This document shows positions 16,105-26,698 of a stretch of DNA of 33,598 nt, piece after piece (the first letter of the stretch is position 1; the number at the start of each line of letters is the position of its first letter). This DNA is from UBA2386 sp046306335 (lineage in GTDB: Bacteria; Planctomycetota; UBA1135; UBA2386). The DNA lies in contig JBKDXM010000135.1 in the NCBI GenBank assembly GCA_046306335.1, positions 1 to 33,598 of the forward strand, read 5' to 3'. A program made the translations under genes and the position numbers. The notes under the pieces are model-generated. The model saw only the letters and a program-made list of their open reading frames with translations, ran no database searches and was not told the DNA's origin.

Positions 16105-18015
16105 TCACTTGTAGCTCCGCACGGCGAGGTGCACGTTCTCGAAGTGCAGCTGTTCCTGGTGGCGCACGGCGTCCTTCGGCTCGCCCTTGTGCTCCCAGAC
16201 GGCCGCGTGGCAGAAGTTCTGGTCGTCGCGCCGGGCCTCGCCGTCGTCCTGCCATTCCTCGCGGAAGTGGCCGCCGCACGACTCGCGGCGCTCGAGCGCG
16301 TCGCGGCACATCAGCTCGCCGAACTCCAGGAAGTCGGCGACGCGGCCGGCCTTCTCCAGCGACTGGTTGACGTTCATGCCGTCGCCGAGCACGCGCACGT
16401 CCTGCCAGAACTCGCCGCGCAGCGCCTGGATCGACGCGATCGCCTCCTTGAGGCCCTTCTCGCTGCGGGACATGCCGCACTTGCTCCACATGATCTTGCC
16501 GAGCGTGCGGTGGAAGTCGTCGACCGTGCGCTTGCCCTTGATGCCCAGCAGCCGCTTGGTCATCTCGGCGACGCCGGCCGCGGCCTGCGCAAACTCCGGC
16601 CGCTTGCCGTCGACGCTGCCCGGCTTCTGGCCGGCGAGGTAGCCGCCGATCGTGTACGGGATCACGAAGTAGCCGTCGGCGAGGCCCTGCATCAGCGCCG
16701 ACGCGCCCAGACGATTGGCGCCGTGGTCGGAGAAGTTGGCTTCGCCGCAGACGAACAGGCCGGGGATCGTCGACTGCAGGTCGTAGTCGACCCACAGCCC
16801 GCCCATCGTGTAGTGCACGGCCGGGAAGATGCGCATCGGCTGCGAGTACGGATCCTCGGCCGTGATCTTCGCGTACATGTGGAACAGGTTGCCGTACCGC
16901 GCCGCGATCGCGTCCTTGCCCAGGCGCTGGATGCTGTCGCGGAAGTCGAGGTAGACGCCGAGTCCCGTGTCGCCGATGCCGCGGCCCTCGTCGCAGACCG
17001 TCATCGCCGCGCGCGACGCGATGTCGCGCGGCGCGAGGTTGCCGAAGCTCGGGTACTTGCGCTCCAGGTAGTAGTCGCGCTCGTTGTCCGGGATGTCGGC
17101 GGGCTTGCGCTTGTCGCCCTTCTTCAGCGGCACCCAGACGCGGCCGTCGTTGCGCAGCGACTCCGACATCAGCGTCAGCTTGCTCTGGTGGTCGCCGCTG
17201 ACCGGGATGCAGGTCGGGTGGATCTGCGTGTAGCACGGGTTGGCGAAGCCGGCCCCGCGCTTGTGCGCGCGCCACGTCGCCGTGACGTTGCAGTTCTTGG
17301 CGTTGGTGCTGAGGTAGAAGACGTTGCCGTAGCCGCCGGTGCACAGCACGACAGCGTCGGCCGCGTGCGTGCGGATCTCGCCGGTCTGCAGGTCGCGGAC
17401 GACGATGCCCTTGGCGTGGCCGTCGACGACCACGACGTCGAGCATCTCGGTGCGCGCGAACATCTTCACGGCCTTGAGCCCGATCTGCCGCGACAGCGCC
17501 GCGTAGGCGCCGAGCAGCAGTTGCTGGCCGGTCTGGCCGCGCGCGTAGAACGTGCGGCTGACCTGCGCGCCGCCGAAGCTGCGGTTGTCGAGCAGGCCGC
17601 CGTACTCGCGCGCGAACGGCACGCCCTGCGCGACCGCCTGGTCGATGATGCTCACCGACAGCTCGGCGAGGCGGTAGACGTTGGCCTCGCGGGCGCGGAA
17701 GTCGCCGCCCTTCACGGTGTCGTAGAACAGCCGGTACACCGAGTCGCCGTCGTTGCGGTAGTTCTTGGCGGCGTTGATGCCGCCCTGCGCGGCGATGCTG
17801 TGGGCGCGGCGCGGGCTGTCCTGGAAGCAGAAGCACTCGACCTGGTAGCCGAGTTCCGCCATCGACGCGGCGGCGGCGGCGCCGGCGAGGCCGGAGCCGA
17901 CGACGATCACCTTGTACTTGCGCTTGTTGGCCGGGTTGACGAGCTTCTGCTCGAACTTGCGGTTGCTCCACTTCTCGTGGATCGCGCCGGACGGGATCTT
18001 GGAGTCGAGCTTCAT
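16105..18015 (-). CDS. sdhA: Succinate dehydrogenase/fumarate reductase flavoprotein subunit
   Basis: The protein has 636 residues. It oxidises succinate to fumarate (or the reverse) with covalent FAD. The dinucleotide-binding motif is VIVVGSGLAGAAAAASMAEL. The His of RAHSIAAQGGINAAKN is the expected covalent FAD attachment site. Active-site segments include HPTCIPVSG and ANRLGASALMQGLADGYF. Its length and the GGINAAKNYRNDGDSVYRLF block are typical of the larger B-type SdhA proteins. It begins two bases after the sdhC stop (TGACCATG), so translation is almost certainly coupled, and is followed by sdhB. The direction of the reaction cannot be decided from sequence, although an aerobic TCA role is usual. 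Confidence 0.97.
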   Translation of the reverse strand: MKLDSKIPSGAIHEKWSNRKFEQKLVNPANKRKYKVIVVGSGLAGAAAAASMAELGYQVECFCFQDSPRRAHSIAAQGGINAAKNYRNDGDSVYRLFYDTVKGGDFRAREANVYRLAELSVSIIDQAVAQGVPFAREYGGLLDNRSFGGAQVSRTFYARGQTGQQLLLGAYAALSRQIGLKAVKMFARTEMLDVVVVDGHAKGIVVRDLQTGEIRTHAADAVVLCTGGYGNVFYLSTNAKNCNVTATWRAHKRGAGFANPCYTQIHPTCIPVSGDHQSKLTLMSESLRNDGRVWVPLKKGDKRKPADIPDNERDYYLERKYPSFGNLAPRDIASRAAMTVCDEGRGIGDTGLGVYLDFRDSIQRLGKDAIAARYGNLFHMYAKITAEDPYSQPMRIFPAVHYTMGGLWVDYDLQSTIPGLFVCGEANFSDHGANRLGASALMQGLADGYFVIPYTIGGYLAGQKPGSVDGKRPEFAQAAAGVAEMTKRLLGIKGKRTVDDFHRTLGKIMWSKCGMSRSEKGLKEAIASIQALRGEFWQDVRVLGDGMNVNQSLEKAGRVADFLEFGELMCRDALERRESCGGHFREEWQDDGEARRDDQNFCHAAVWEHKGEPKDAVRHQEQLHFENVHLAVRSYK

Positions 18016-18017
18016 GG

Positions 18018-18716
18018 TCAGGCTCCCTTCACGATGCCGAGGAGGACGGAAAGGGCCAGGAAGGCGTTGCCGCCGGCGATCGCCAGCGCGAGCAGGAAGG
18101 ACAGCGAGCGCACCATCGGGGTGTAGCGGCCGTGGTGGAAGCCGAGCGTCTGGGCCAGGCTCTGGATGCCGTGGCTCAGGTGCAGGAACAGCACGACCTG
18201 CGCGGCGACGTAGAGCGTCACGACCAGCGGATCGGCGAAGCTGCCGGTGACCATCGCGTAGACGTTGTGGCCGTTCCACGACGCGTTCGCGACCTCGGTC
18301 GCCTTGGCGGCGCCGGCGCCGTGCACCGCGCCGAAGGTGAAGTGCGCCAGGTGGTAGACCAGGAACGCCCCCACCGTCAGGCCGCTCAGCACCATCGAGC
18401 GCGAGGCCATCGTCGCCTGCATCGTCGCGCCCTTGGCGTACGCCACCGGCCGCGCCGCCTTGTTGGCGCGCGACAGCCGGATCGCCGTGGCGACGTGCAG
18501 CACGAACACCACCAGCAGGCCGATGCGCGCGACCCACAGCAGCGGGCCGAGGTCGTGCAGCATCTTCGCGTAGTTGTTGATGGCGTCGGCCCCCTTCAGC
18601 AACTGCAGGTTGCCGAGCAGGTGGGCGACGACGAACCCGAAGAGCAGCAGGCCGGTGACCGCCATGGTCGCCTTGCCGCCGATCGACGACCGCCAGAAAT
18701 CCGTCATCCAGGTCAT
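18018..18716 (-). CDS. sdhC: Succinate dehydrogenase cytochrome b subunit (b558 family)
   Basis: The protein has 232 residues and five predicted membrane helices. It anchors SdhAB and binds two b-type haems and menaquinone in B-type complexes. Histidines suited to haem ligation sit in helices: VVAHLLGN, VLHVATAIRL, FLVYHLAHFTFG and LFLHLSHGIQS. The N-terminus FWRSSIGGKATMAVTGLLLF is characteristic of the family. A single anchor subunit, as here, distinguishes this from SdhCD types. It is the first gene of sdhCAB. The 67-bp gap to the DUF502 gene holds no promoter I can defend. Confidence 0.94.
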   Translation of the reverse strand: MTWMTDFWRSSIGGKATMAVTGLLLFGFVVAHLLGNLQLLKGADAINNYAKMLHDLGPLLWVARIGLLVVFVLHVATAIRLSRANKAARPVAYAKGATMQATMASRSMVLSGLTVGAFLVYHLAHFTFGAVHGAGAAKATEVANASWNGHNVYAMVTGSFADPLVVTLYVAAQVVLFLHLSHGIQSLAQTLGFHHGRYTPMVRSLSFLLALAIAGGNAFLALSVLLGIVKGA

Positions 18717-18783
18717 GGGGAGCGCCGAACCATCGGCAGGGACGGTTTCGATTGCAACACCATGCCGGATGCGCGGCTACGGA

Positions 18784-19347
18784 TCACGGCCGCAGCGGCG
18801 ACTTGCCCATGGCGACGAGCGTGCGCAAGGCGTCGGCCGGACGCGCGTCGAGGCGGCGCACGGCGGTCGGCGGCACCAGCAGCAGGCGACCGCTGGTCGG
18901 ATTGGGCGAACCGGGCACGAAGACGGTCAACCGGCGGCCGCCGTCCGCGCCGTCGACCTCGCCGGTGACGAAGCCAATTTGTTCACCGCCGTCGCACGCG
19001 AGCGTCACCACCGCCTGGAAGAAGCGCTCGCGGCCGCTGTCGTAGCCGAGCACCTCCTTCAGCGACTGGTACAGGGAACCGAGCAGCGGCAGGCGCTCCA
19101 GCCCGCGGTCGGCGACGCGCCACAGCCAGCGGCCGACGAACGTCGTGACGGCGAGGCCGACGGCGTAGATCGCGGCGGCGGCGAGCAGCATGCCGAGTCC
19201 CGGGAAGTACCAATCGACCTGCGCGCGCCACGAGGCCGACAGGGCGCCCTCCAGCCACACGATGCCGAGCACCGCGCCGGCGATCGGCAGCAGGGCGACG
19301 AGGCCGGCGACGAGGCAACGGGCGACGTGGTTCAGCGGAGCGTTCAT
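18784..19347 (-). CDS. DUF502 family membrane protein
   Basis: The protein has 187 residues. Two hydrophobic segments lie near residues 8-33 (CLVAGLVALLPIAGAVLGIV) and 46-70 (FPGLGMLLAAAAIYAVGLAV). They are followed by LERLPLLGSLYQSLKEVLGY and the conserved VFVPGSPNPTSGRLLLVPPT, which identify DUF502. Function is unknown; members are inner-membrane proteins with a cytoplasmic or periplasmic C-terminal domain. The start is at the ATG 19347 (MNAPLNH); an ATG five codons upstream (19362) is possible. It is divergent from the histidine kinase at 19437 with an 89-bp gap. Confidence 0.88.
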   Translation of the reverse strand: MNAPLNHVARCLVAGLVALLPIAGAVLGIVWLEGALSASWRAQVDWYFPGLGMLLAAAAIYAVGLAVTTFVGRWLWRVADRGLERLPLLGSLYQSLKEVLGYDSGRERFFQAVVTLACDGGEQIGFVTGEVDGADGGRRLTVFVPGSPNPTSGRLLLVPPTAVRRLDARPADALRTLVAMGKSPLRP

Positions 19348-19436
19348 GGCTGCTGCCAGCATACGCCCGTCGCGTGCGCTGCCGTCGCCCGCGCCGGCCC
19401 GCGCGCCGCCGCCGGCGATCGGGTAAGCAATCGCGC

Positions 19437-20963
19437 ATGGTCGCGACGACGCCCACATCGGCTCCGCCGCCGGCGCGCCAGCGCGCCGCGCTGCCGCTGG
19501 CCGTGCGGCTCGCGCTCGGCGTGTGCGCGCTGGCGCTGGCGCTCGCCGGCGTGCTGCTGTTGTGGCTCGGGCCGCGCACGGCGACGGCGTTCGAACGACT
19601 CGGCGACGACTTCCTGCGGCAGGGCTCGACGGCGATGCGCGAACTCGCCCACGACCAGTCGCTGCAGACGAACGACCTGCTGGTCGACGTGCTGCGGGCG
19701 TCCGCCACCGACCGCGAACGGGCGCTGGCGAAGCTGCCCATCGAGGACCTCGCCGGCGACGCGGCGGCCCTGCGCGCGGCGATCGCCGCCGACGACGCGC
19801 GACGCAGCGCCCATGAGCGCCAGAACGTCGTCGCGCTGGCCGAAGCCCGGCGCAGCAACGTCGAAGCCGCGATCGACGCCCGGTTGCGGGCGCTCGACGC
19901 CGCGCAGGCGGCGCGCGCGCGCGAGTTCGTCGCCGACCAGCGGCTGGGCCACCTGTTGCTGGTCGCCGCGATGCTGGTGGCGACGCTGGCGGCGCTCGGC
20001 GGCGGCCTGCATCGCTACGTCGTGGCGCCGGCCCAGCGGCTGCGCCGCGCCGCGCAACGCGTCGCGGCCGGCGACCTGACGCCGATCGCGCCGCCGCCGC
20101 CGCGCGACGAACTCGGACTGCTGGCGCACGACTTCGCCGCGATGACCACGCAACTGCGCGCGGCCAAGGCCGACCAGGAGCGCTTCGCCGGCGACCTCGC
20201 GCGACAGGTTGCCGAGAAGACGGCGCACCTCGAACGCGCGCTCGCCGACCTGCAGGCGTCGCACGCGCAGCTGGCGCAGGCCGAGCGGCTGGCGGCGCTC
20301 GGCACGCTCGCCGGCGGCGTCGCGCACGAGTTCCACAACGTCATCGGCGGCATCCGCGGCTGCGCCGCCGACCTCGCCGCCGACGAGGCCGACGCCGGCC
20401 GCCGCGAGACGTTCGCGGTCATCCTGCGCGCCGCCGACCGCGCCACCGCGATCGTGCGCGAGTTGCAGCGCTTCGCCCGGCGTTCGCTCGACCGGCGCGC
20501 CGACTGCGACGTCGCCACCGTGCTCGCGGACGCGCTGCGGCTGTGCGAGCCGGGGGCGCGCCGCCAGGGCGTGGCCGTCGAACGCGAGGTCGCCAGCGGC
20601 CTCGTCGTGCACGGCGACGGCGACGGCCTGCACCAGGTCTTCGTCAACCTGTTCGTCAACGCGCTGCAGGCGATGCCCGACGGCGGCACGCTGCGCGTCG
20701 CGGCCGCGCGCGACGGCGACGACGTCGTGGTGCGCGTCGCCGACACGGGCCACGGCATCGCCGCCGCCCACCTGCCGCACGTCTTCGAGCCGTTCTTCAC
20801 CACCAAGCGCGACGCGCGCGAACCCGGCCACGGCGGCTCGGGCCTCGGCCTCGCGGTCAGCTACGGCATCGTCGCCGCCCACCGGGGCCGGATCGAGGTG
20901 ACCTCGGCGCCGGGCGCCGGCGCGACGTTCGCCGTGCGGCTGCCGGCGGCGAACCAGGACTAA
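19437..20963 (+). CDS. Membrane sensor histidine kinase with HAMP domain
   Basis: The protein has 508 residues. TM1 is at about 21-45; a helical extracytoplasmic region of about 125 residues rich in Ala/Arg/Asp follows; TM2 is at about 171-192. A HAMP linker (VVAPAQRLRRAAQRVAAGDL) leads to a coiled region and the phospho-acceptor His297 in GTLAGGVAHEFHNVIGGIRG, an NtrB-like H-box. The ATPase domain has the N-box QVFVNLFVNALQAMP, G1 VADTGHGI, F-box FEPFFTTK and G2 GGSGLGLAVSYGIV. NtrB-like kinases often pair with sigma-54 activators, and the only such regulator in the window is at 24192-25616, so pairing is possible though not adjacent. The stop overlaps by 3 bp the end of the convergent broken gene. 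Confidence 0.93.
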   Translation: MVATTPTSAPPPARQRAALPLAVRLALGVCALALALAGVLLLWLGPRTATAFERLGDDFLRQGSTAMRELAHDQSLQTNDLLVDVLRASATDRERALAKLPIEDLAGDAAALRAAIAADDARRSAHERQNVVALAEARRSNVEAAIDARLRALDAAQAARAREFVADQRLGHLLLVAAMLVATLAALGGGLHRYVVAPAQRLRRAAQRVAAGDLTPIAPPPPRDELGLLAHDFAAMTTQLRAAKADQERFAGDLARQVAEKTAHLERALADLQASHAQLAQAERLAALGTLAGGVAHEFHNVIGGIRGCAADLAADEADAGRRETFAVILRAADRATAIVRELQRFARRSLDRRADCDVATVLADALRLCEPGARRQGVAVEREVASGLVVHGDGDGLHQVFVNLFVNALQAMPDGGTLRVAAARDGDDVVVRVADTGHGIAAAHLPHVFEPFFTTKRDAREPGHGGSGLGLAVSYGIVAAHRGRIEVTSAPGAGATFAVRLPAANQD

Positions 20964-21994
20964 CTGCCGGCGATGGTCACGACGGCTTCGTTCGTCGACA
21001 GGTAGATGGTGTAGGTCGGCGCGATGTCGAACGACTGGCAGTCGAGCTGGGCCCCGACCAGCGCCGGCGCCAGCGGCACCGTCAGCGCCATCGACGGCAA
21101 CCGCACGCCGTCCGTGACGGTCACGCCGAGCACGAGGAACGCGGCGGGGTCGACGCGCAGCACGCCGTCGACGGTGAAGCCGGGCACTGCGATGGGCAAC
21201 GTGGCGGCGAACGGCGGCGACCACAGGAAGCCGGCGACGTTGCCGAGGGTGCCGGGCGGCAGCGCGTGGTGCACGGCGAACGCCGCGCCGATCGCCGGCG
21301 TGCCGGTGCGGACCGTGCGCCGCGCCGCGGGCCCCTGGCGCCCTTCGATGGTGAAGCGGCAGAAGTCGGTCGCCGTGTTGACGCTGCCCGTGAAGGTCGC
21401 CTTGCCGCGCAACCGGAACTCGCTGAGCGCGCCGAAGTAGGCGCCGTGGTAGCGGCCGGTGAGGAACGAGCCGGTGACGGTGTAGGGCCCGCCGGCCGTC
21501 GTCACCGGCACGTAGCCGCCGACGTCGAGGAACTGCACGTCCGAGTACGCGAAGCCGGCGCTGGTCGCGAAGGTCGTCGAGGCGAGGCTGAGGCCGAACT
21601 GGACGCCGACGAGCGCGTTGCCCGGTGCCATGGCCGGCGTCTGCGTCAATTGGATCGCCGCCGGACCAGCCCAATCGGCGGCGGCGTACAGCCGGAAGTC
21701 GACCGTGCCGGTGACGTTGTTCCAGACCATTTCGAAGGCCCGCGTCACGCCGCCGGCCCACCAACCGCTGCCGCTCGGCACGACGCCCTGCTGCACGGCC
21801 TGGCCGGCAGCTTCCAGCCGGGCCACGCCGGCCGGATTGTCGAACGTGCCAACGGCCGCGAACAGCGGCGACGTCTAGGCGGGATTCGAACCGCCCTGAT
21901 CGACCAGCAGGACGGACGATTGGGCGGCGACCGCCGCGGCCAAGCAGGCCATGGCGCCAAGGAGACGGGACGGGAGCATTGCGCTCGATTCCAT
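20960..21994 (-). pseudogene. Secreted hypothetical protein gene interrupted by an in-frame TAG
   Basis: Reading from the ATG at 21994 (or 21979) gives a good signal peptide (MLPSRLLGAMACLAAAVAAQ) and then SSVLLVDQGGSNPA. A TAG at 21877-21875 interrupts the frame, after which the same frame runs open for about 304 codons (TSPLFAAVGTFDNPAGVARL onward) to its TAG at 20960. The mature part is beta-rich (VDFRLYAAADWAGP, FRLRGKATFTGSV, LDCQSFDIAPTYTIYLSTNE) and looks like a secreted structural protein; I do not recognise the family. A downstream ATG at 21826 would give a 288-residue protein without export signal, which makes little sense. The simplest reading is a recent nonsense mutation or a sequence error; suppression is less likely. 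Confidence 0.7.
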
Positions 21995-22050
21995 GTGGGC
22001 GACGAGGGGTGGGCGACGAGGGGTGGGCGACGAGGGGTGGGCGACGAGGG
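21995..22050. repeat. Four perfect 14-bp tandem repeats abutting a start codon
   Basis: The unit gtgggcgacgaggg occurs four times without mismatch (21995-22008, 22009-22022, 22023-22036, 22037-22050). The first unit ends exactly at the ATG (21994) of the minus-strand secreted-protein gene, so the array forms its immediate 5' leader. Unit length is not a multiple of three. Perfect copies suggest recent slippage and likely copy-number variation between strains. Confidence 0.92.
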
Positions 22051-22175
22051 CACCCGCCGTGCGCCATGCGCGCAGAGCAGGGGTGCCCGATGCAGGCTAC
22101 GTCACCGCCCCGCCCGCTCGCGTGCCAGTGGGCCATTGTGCGGCCGGCGGCCGTGCGCGCCGGCAATCCGACCAG

Positions 22176-22207
22176 GGCCGCCCGCCGTCGGCCCCCCGCG
22201 GGCGGCC
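22176..22207 (-). terminator. GC-rich hairpin just after the hybrid kinase stop
   Basis: Arms 22176-22185 (ggccgcccgc) and 22198-22207 (gcgggcggcc) are perfect 10-bp inverted repeats with a 12-nt loop. They begin 5 nt after the stop codon of the minus-strand hybrid kinase. No T-tract follows, so this may be a weak or Rho-assisted terminator or an mRNA 3'-end stabiliser. Confidence 0.5.
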
Positions 22208-22212
22208 GCCGT

Positions 22213-24048
<1,836 letters not shown>

Positions 24049-24191
24049 CCGGCTGTACCTTCGCAGGGGAAAACCCGAGGTCGATCCGCGGGCCCGTCGT
24101 TACGGCGGCGAAACCGTGTCGCCGATGTGGCACACACCGGCCGCGGCATGGGAACTTGCGGCGACCGGCGACCTTGGCGCACGATGGCCGC

Positions 24192-25616
<1,425 letters not shown>

Positions 25617-25619
25617 ACA

Positions 25620-25635
25620 TGGCACGGTCCTTGCC
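25620..25635 (+). promoter_or_regulatory. Sigma-54 (-24/-12) promoter
   Basis: The sequence TGGCACGGTCCTTGCC matches the consensus TGGCAC-N5-TTGC-W at every position but the last. The invariant GG (25621-25622) and GC (25633-25634) have the required 10-nt separation. Transcription would begin near 25646, about 38 nt before the ATG at 25684. Its position directly after a gene for a GAFTGA-containing activator strongly supports function. Activator sites would be expected 80-200 bp upstream, inside the regulator's coding sequence; I could not define them. Confidence 0.85.
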
Positions 25636-25683
25636 TGAGCCGGCTCGAACCCCACCCTCGCCAAGATCGCCCGCACCCTCGCC

Positions 25684-26634
25684 ATGATCGCCCGCACCCG
25701 CTACCTGCTCGCCGCCGCCGCCGCCACCGCGGTGGCCTTCGCCTCGGCCTGCAACACCCCGCCGCCGCCGGCGGCGCCCGCCGTGCCGAAGCCCCCGCTT
25801 GCCGCTACGAAGGCGGAACACCTGCCGGGCCTGCACAACGTGGTCGCCTACGCGCCGGACGTCATCGGCGGCGGCCAGCCCGAGGGCGAGGAAGGGCTGG
25901 TGACGCTCAAGGGCATGGGCATCCAGACCGTCGTCTCCGTCGACGGCGCCACGCCCGACGTCGCCAACGCCGAGAAGCTCGGCCTGCGCTACGTCCACCT
26001 GCCGATCAGCTACGACACGGTCACGCCCGAGCGCCAGCTGCAGCTCGCGCTGGAGCTCGCCCACTGCGCGGGGCCGATCTACGTGCACTGCCACCACGGC
26101 AAGCACCGCAGCGCCGCCGCGCTCGCCACGGCGCTGGTCGGCACGGGGGCGCTGACTCCGGATGCCGCCAAGGCGCGCATGCAGGTGTCCGGCACGGCGA
26201 AGGAGTACACCGGCCTCTGGCAGGCGGTCGAGCAGGCCAAGCCCCTCGACGCCGCCGCACTGCGCGCCGACGCGTCGTCGTTCCCCTCGGTGATGAAGGT
26301 CACCGGCCTCGTCGCGACGATGGCCGAGATCGACGCCGTCATCGACCTCGTCAAGCAGGCGAAGGACGCCGGCTGGAAGGCGCCCGCCGACCACCCGGAC
26401 CTCGTCGCCAGCAAGGAGACGGCGCGGCTCGCCAAGCTGTTCGCGGCGCTGACCGACGACGCCGAGAGCAAGGCGTTCCCGGCCGACTACCAGCAGAAGC
26501 TGCAGCAGTCGATCGCCGCCGGCGCCGCGCTCGACGCCGCCGTGCGCGGCAACGACGCGGTTGGCGCCGACCAGCAACTCGCGGCCCTGAGCAAGGGCTG
26601 CAAGGCGTGCCACGCCACGTACCGCGACAAGTGA
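25684..26634 (+). CDS. Exported tyrosine/dual-specificity phosphatase fused to a C-terminal haem (cytochrome c'-like) domain
   Basis: The protein has 316 residues. The N-terminus (YLLAAAAATAVAFASACN) is a signal peptide with a possible, atypical lipobox at Cys23, then a Pro-rich spacer. Residues 45-190 form a cysteine-phosphatase domain. The signature loop is H135-C136-HHGKH-R142-S (IYVHCHHGKHRSAAA), matching HC-X5-R, with candidate general acids D87 (VVSVDGATPD) or D111 (LPISYDTVTPE). Residues 195-316 are helical and end GCKACHATYRDK, a C-x-x-C-H haem site (C306, C309, H310) placed as in cytochrome c' four-helix bundles. Both active motifs are intact. It is the first gene after the sigma-54 promoter, 64 bp before the binding-protein gene. 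I recall similar phosphatases annotated as hypothetical in Planctomycetota. The substrate is unknown. Confidence 0.85.
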   Translation: MIARTRYLLAAAAATAVAFASACNTPPPPAAPAVPKPPLAATKAEHLPGLHNVVAYAPDVIGGGQPEGEEGLVTLKGMGIQTVVSVDGATPDVANAEKLGLRYVHLPISYDTVTPERQLQLALELAHCAGPIYVHCHHGKHRSAAALATALVGTGALTPDAAKARMQVSGTAKEYTGLWQAVEQAKPLDAAALRADASSFPSVMKVTGLVATMAEIDAVIDLVKQAKDAGWKAPADHPDLVASKETARLAKLFAALTDDAESKAFPADYQQKLQQSIAAGAALDAAVRGNDAVGADQQLAALSKGCKACHATYRDK

Positions 26635-26698
26635 TGCAGCGCCTCGCCGCCTGACCGACTGCAGCCGTATCCCCGCCCCACGACCAAGCCGCCACGCC

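Noticed and set aside
21875..21877. TAG read as pyrrolysine or general TAG reassignment
   Set aside because: TAG ends the IS66 transposase frame and this gene's own frame, so it is used as a stop here, and no Pyl machinery is visible. A nonsense mutation or sequence error is simpler.
21879..21895. tRNA T-arm-like sequence (minus strand ggcggttcgaatcccgcc), possible tRNA gene or att site
   Set aside because: With the standard 7-nt T-loop the stem pairs only two positions; a good stem needs an 8-nt loop. No acceptor, D or anticodon arms lie upstream, and the bases code naturally for GGSNPA in the secreted protein.
21995..22050. CRISPR-like array
   Set aside because: The 14-bp units are directly adjacent with no spacers, so this is a simple tandem repeat.
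22105..22123. Minus-strand TGGCACG, possible sigma-54 promoter for the broken secreted-protein gene
   Set aside because: The downstream half reads CGGGC with GC one base too far, and no TTGC is present.
24128..24143. Second sigma-54-like site (TGGCACACACCGGCC) upstream of the response regulator gene
   Set aside because: The -24 half is perfect but there is no GC at the -12 position with the required spacing.
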